In this document: positions 6,342 to 7,310 of the stretch, in pieces
Numbering within the stretch: position 1 is the stretch's first letter
Layout of the letters: each line of letters begins with the position of its first letter
NCBI GenBank assembly: GCA_030425945.1
Contig: JAUHZL010000145.1
Location: forward strand, 1 to 7,310
Direction of reading: 5' to 3'
Length of the DNA: 7,310 bases
Origin: Alphaproteobacteria bacterium
Lineage (GTDB): Bacteria; Pseudomonadota; Alphaproteobacteria; Rhodobacterales; Rhodobacteraceae
Notes under the pieces: model-generated
What the model saw: only the letters and a program-made list of their open reading frames with translations
Database searches by the model: none
What the model was told of the DNA's origin: nothing
Made by a program: the position numbers and the translations under genes

Positions 6342-6423
6342 CGGCGCTGCCTTTTTCGTCTTGGGACCGGGGTGCGGGCGTCGTAGACGAGGGCGACACG
6401 TCAAACAAGGGCAGCACCGTCGC
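6342..6423. promoter_or_regulatory. Divergent intergenic region between purB and the DUF6314 gene
   Basis: This 82-bp space must hold the 5' signals of both genes. On the - strand TTGTTT (complement of 6403-6408) and TACGAC (complement of 6380-6385) are 17 bp apart. On the + strand TTGGGA (6361-6366) and TAGACG (6384-6389) are also 17 bp apart. Each hexamer matches only three or four consensus positions, so neither promoter is secure. If both are real they overlap, and the two genes would compete for polymerase. Confidence 0.3.
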
Positions 6424-6858
6424 ATGGAGCCGCAAGACCCGCACCGGGGGCCCGACCGCCTCGCCGCCTTTGCGGGCCGCTGGCGCGTGGCGCGCGAGAT
6501 CGCCGACGCACGCGGCCCGGACGGGACCTTCACGGGCACGGCGGTCTTCGCCCCCGCCCCCGGCGGGCTCGGCTACCACGAGACCGGCACCCTGACTCTG
6601 GGCGGCCAGCGGTTCGAGGCCGCCCGCCGCTACCTCTGGACCGAGCCCGCCCCGGGCGAACTGCTCGTGCTCTTCCCCGACGGCCGCCCGTTCCATGCCC
6701 TGATCCTCGCCCCGCGGGCCGCGGCCGCGCATGACTGCCCGCCCGACGACTACCGCCTCGCCTTCGACTTCACCGGCTGGCCGGTCTGGCAGGTCACCCA
6801 CCGGGTCACCGGCCCGCGCAAGGACTACCGGATGCACACGGTCTACACCCCCGCCTGA
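6424..6858 (+). CDS. DUF6314-family protein, function unknown
   Basis: A 144-residue soluble protein without signal peptide or membrane segment. It matches, from memory of the family, DUF6314: an early FAGRW (16-20), GLGYHETG (48-55), ARRYLW (67-72), LFPDGRPFH (83-91), HDCPPDDY (103-110), FDFTGWPVW (114-122) and the C-terminal GPRKDYRM (130-137). The alternating hydrophobic pattern and conserved Trp/Tyr/His residues suggest a lipocalin-like small beta-barrel that could bind a ligand; that is inference. I chose ATG 6424 because the protein then begins close to the first conserved block. An upstream TTG at 6361 would add 21 Arg/Gly-rich residues and run through the purB leader. The Shine-Dalgarno is weak and distant (AAGGG at 6407-6411). 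It is divergent from purB and 106 bp upstream of bioY in the same direction. Confidence 0.85.
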   Translation: MEPQDPHRGPDRLAAFAGRWRVAREIADARGPDGTFTGTAVFAPAPGGLGYHETGTLTLGGQRFEAARRYLWTEPAPGELLVLFPDGRPFHALILAPRAAAAHDCPPDDYRLAFDFTGWPVWQVTHRVTGPRKDYRMHTVYTPA

Positions 6859-6874
6859 GACGCCCTGCGGCACC

Positions 6875-6901
6875 GGCGCGCCCCGGCCCGGGCGATGCGC
6901 C
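6875..6901 (+). terminator. Possible weak hairpin terminator after the DUF6314 gene
   Basis: GGCGC (6875-6879) pairs with GCGCC (6897-6901), and inside it GCCC (6880-6883) pairs with GGGC (6890-6893), leaving a small loop and a short bulge. There is no T-run afterwards, so termination would be weak or factor-dependent. Confidence 0.3.
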
Positions 6902-6903
6902 GC

Positions 6904-6933
6904 TTGCACCCGTGACCGCACCTGCGGCATAAG
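6904..6933 (+). promoter_or_regulatory. Possible bioY promoter
   Basis: TTGCAC (6904-6909) and CATAAG (6928-6933) are 18 bp apart, with three and four consensus matches, and would start transcription about 25 bases before the bioY ATG. No copy of the BioR operator pattern known from alphaproteobacteria (TTATnnATAA type) is seen nearby. Confidence 0.35.
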
Positions 6934-6964
6934 CAGGGGGAACGACGGACAAGCGGAGGGGCAG

Positions 6965-7310
6965 ATGGCCTTTGCACGGAACGACACGGTGTTGATCGAG
7001 GCCGCCGGGGCCACGACCGCGGTGAAACAGGCGGCGATGGTGCTGCTCGGGATCGCCGCGCTGGCGGTGATGGCCAAGGTGCAGGTCTTCCTGCCGGGCA
7101 ACCCGGTGCCGGTCACCCTGACCACGCTCGGCGTGCTGACCATCGGCGCCGCCTTCGGCCCGCGCCTCGGCCTCGCGACCGTGCTGGGCTACCTCGGCCT
7201 CGGCGCGCTCGGCGCCGGCGTCTTCGCGGGAGAGCAGGCCGGCCTGACCTACATGATGGGCGGCACCGGCGGCTACCTGCTGGGCTACGCGCTGGCGGCG
7301 GCGGCCCTCG
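6965..7310 (+). CDS. bioY: Biotin transporter BioY, N-terminal part (3' end outside window)
   Basis: The first 115 residues of BioY, the substrate-binding S-component of the biotin ECF transporter, an integral membrane protein of about 190 residues that works alone or with BioM/BioN. Diagnostic features are AKVQVFLPGNPVPVTLTTLG at 37-56 (the family's A-(K/R)-I-x-x-P-x-x-P-V-P-(I/V)-T-x-Q-T/L-x-G block), GPRLGLATVLGYLGLGALG at 65-83, VFAGEQAG at 86-93, and GGTGGYLLGYALA at 99-111. Hydrophobic segments at about 22-37, 52-64, 67-84 and 101-115 fit the known topology. The ATG at 6965 has a strong Shine-Dalgarno GGAGG (6955-6959, 5-nt gap). The frame is open to the last base; whether bioM/bioN follow cannot be seen. 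Confidence 0.94.
   Translation, partial: MAFARNDTVLIEAAGATTAVKQAAMVLLGIAALAVMAKVQVFLPGNPVPVTLTTLGVLTIGAAFGPRLGLATVLGYLGLGALGAGVFAGEQAGLTYMMGGTGGYLLGYALAAAAL

Noticed and set aside
4470..6386. A 638-residue open frame on the + strand across the repeat array and through purB
   Set aside because: Most of it is antisense to the certain purB gene, the peptide is low-complexity Arg/Gly/His-rich with no family resemblance, and the rest lies in non-coding repeats. It is a by-product of high GC.
6380..6404. purB promoter using TTGACG (complement of 6399-6404)
   Set aside because: The -35-like hexamer is good, but the nearest -10-like hexamer is only 13 bp away, too short for a sigma-70 promoter.
6342..6539. 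N-terminal extension of PurB by 66 residues
   Set aside because: The extension is Arg/Pro-rich, unlike any PurB N terminus, and overlaps the divergent DUF6314 gene; MIPRYSRPEM at 6341 is the family start.

Overview
The window is GC-rich DNA with dense, GC3-heavy coding and short intergenic gaps. The gene content suggests an alphaproteobacterium, most likely of the Rhodobacteraceae/Rhodobacterales. The main pointers are a DUF6314-type protein, small secreted proteins with a C-x12-C motif, a divergent FliG, and a PurB of the short (about 430 aa) class. This placement is inferred from protein features; nothing in the window (no rRNA, for example) proves it.

Layout, left to right. Positions 1-1056 hold the C-terminal 351 residues of aconitase AcnA, closed by a strong intrinsic terminator at 1084-1108. 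Then come, all on the + strand, a short-chain dehydrogenase (1146-1847), a 55-residue secreted cysteine-containing protein (1957-2124) followed by two hairpins of which the second is a terminator (2142-2203), a secreted TPR protein with the same cysteine motif (2326-2871), and a FliG-family flagellar motor switch protein (2943-3956). Next is about 1.08 kb without a credible gene (3957-5039), filled almost end to end by seven full and one partial copies of a roughly 150-bp direct tandem repeat. On its far side is purB (5040-6341) on the - strand, convergent with fliG. Divergent from purB are a DUF6314-family protein (6424-6858) and the start of bioY (6965 to the right edge), both on +.

The genes do not form one pathway. 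AcnA (TCA cycle), PurB (purine and AMP synthesis) and BioY (biotin uptake) are housekeeping. FliG is a flagellar part with no other flagellar gene in view. The two small secreted proteins look related through a shared C-x12-C module.

The most unusual element is the tandem array. Each intact unit begins with two adjacent palindromes that share the central octamer CTTSCAAG (S = C or G), with centres 21 bp apart. The units fall into two right-half subtypes arranged as a mosaic. The array occupies precisely the gap between the fliG and purB stop codons. It could be a bidirectional terminator/RNA-structure block, a multi-site protein-binding locus, or a local amplification of a dispersed intergenic repeat; the sequence alone cannot decide between these.
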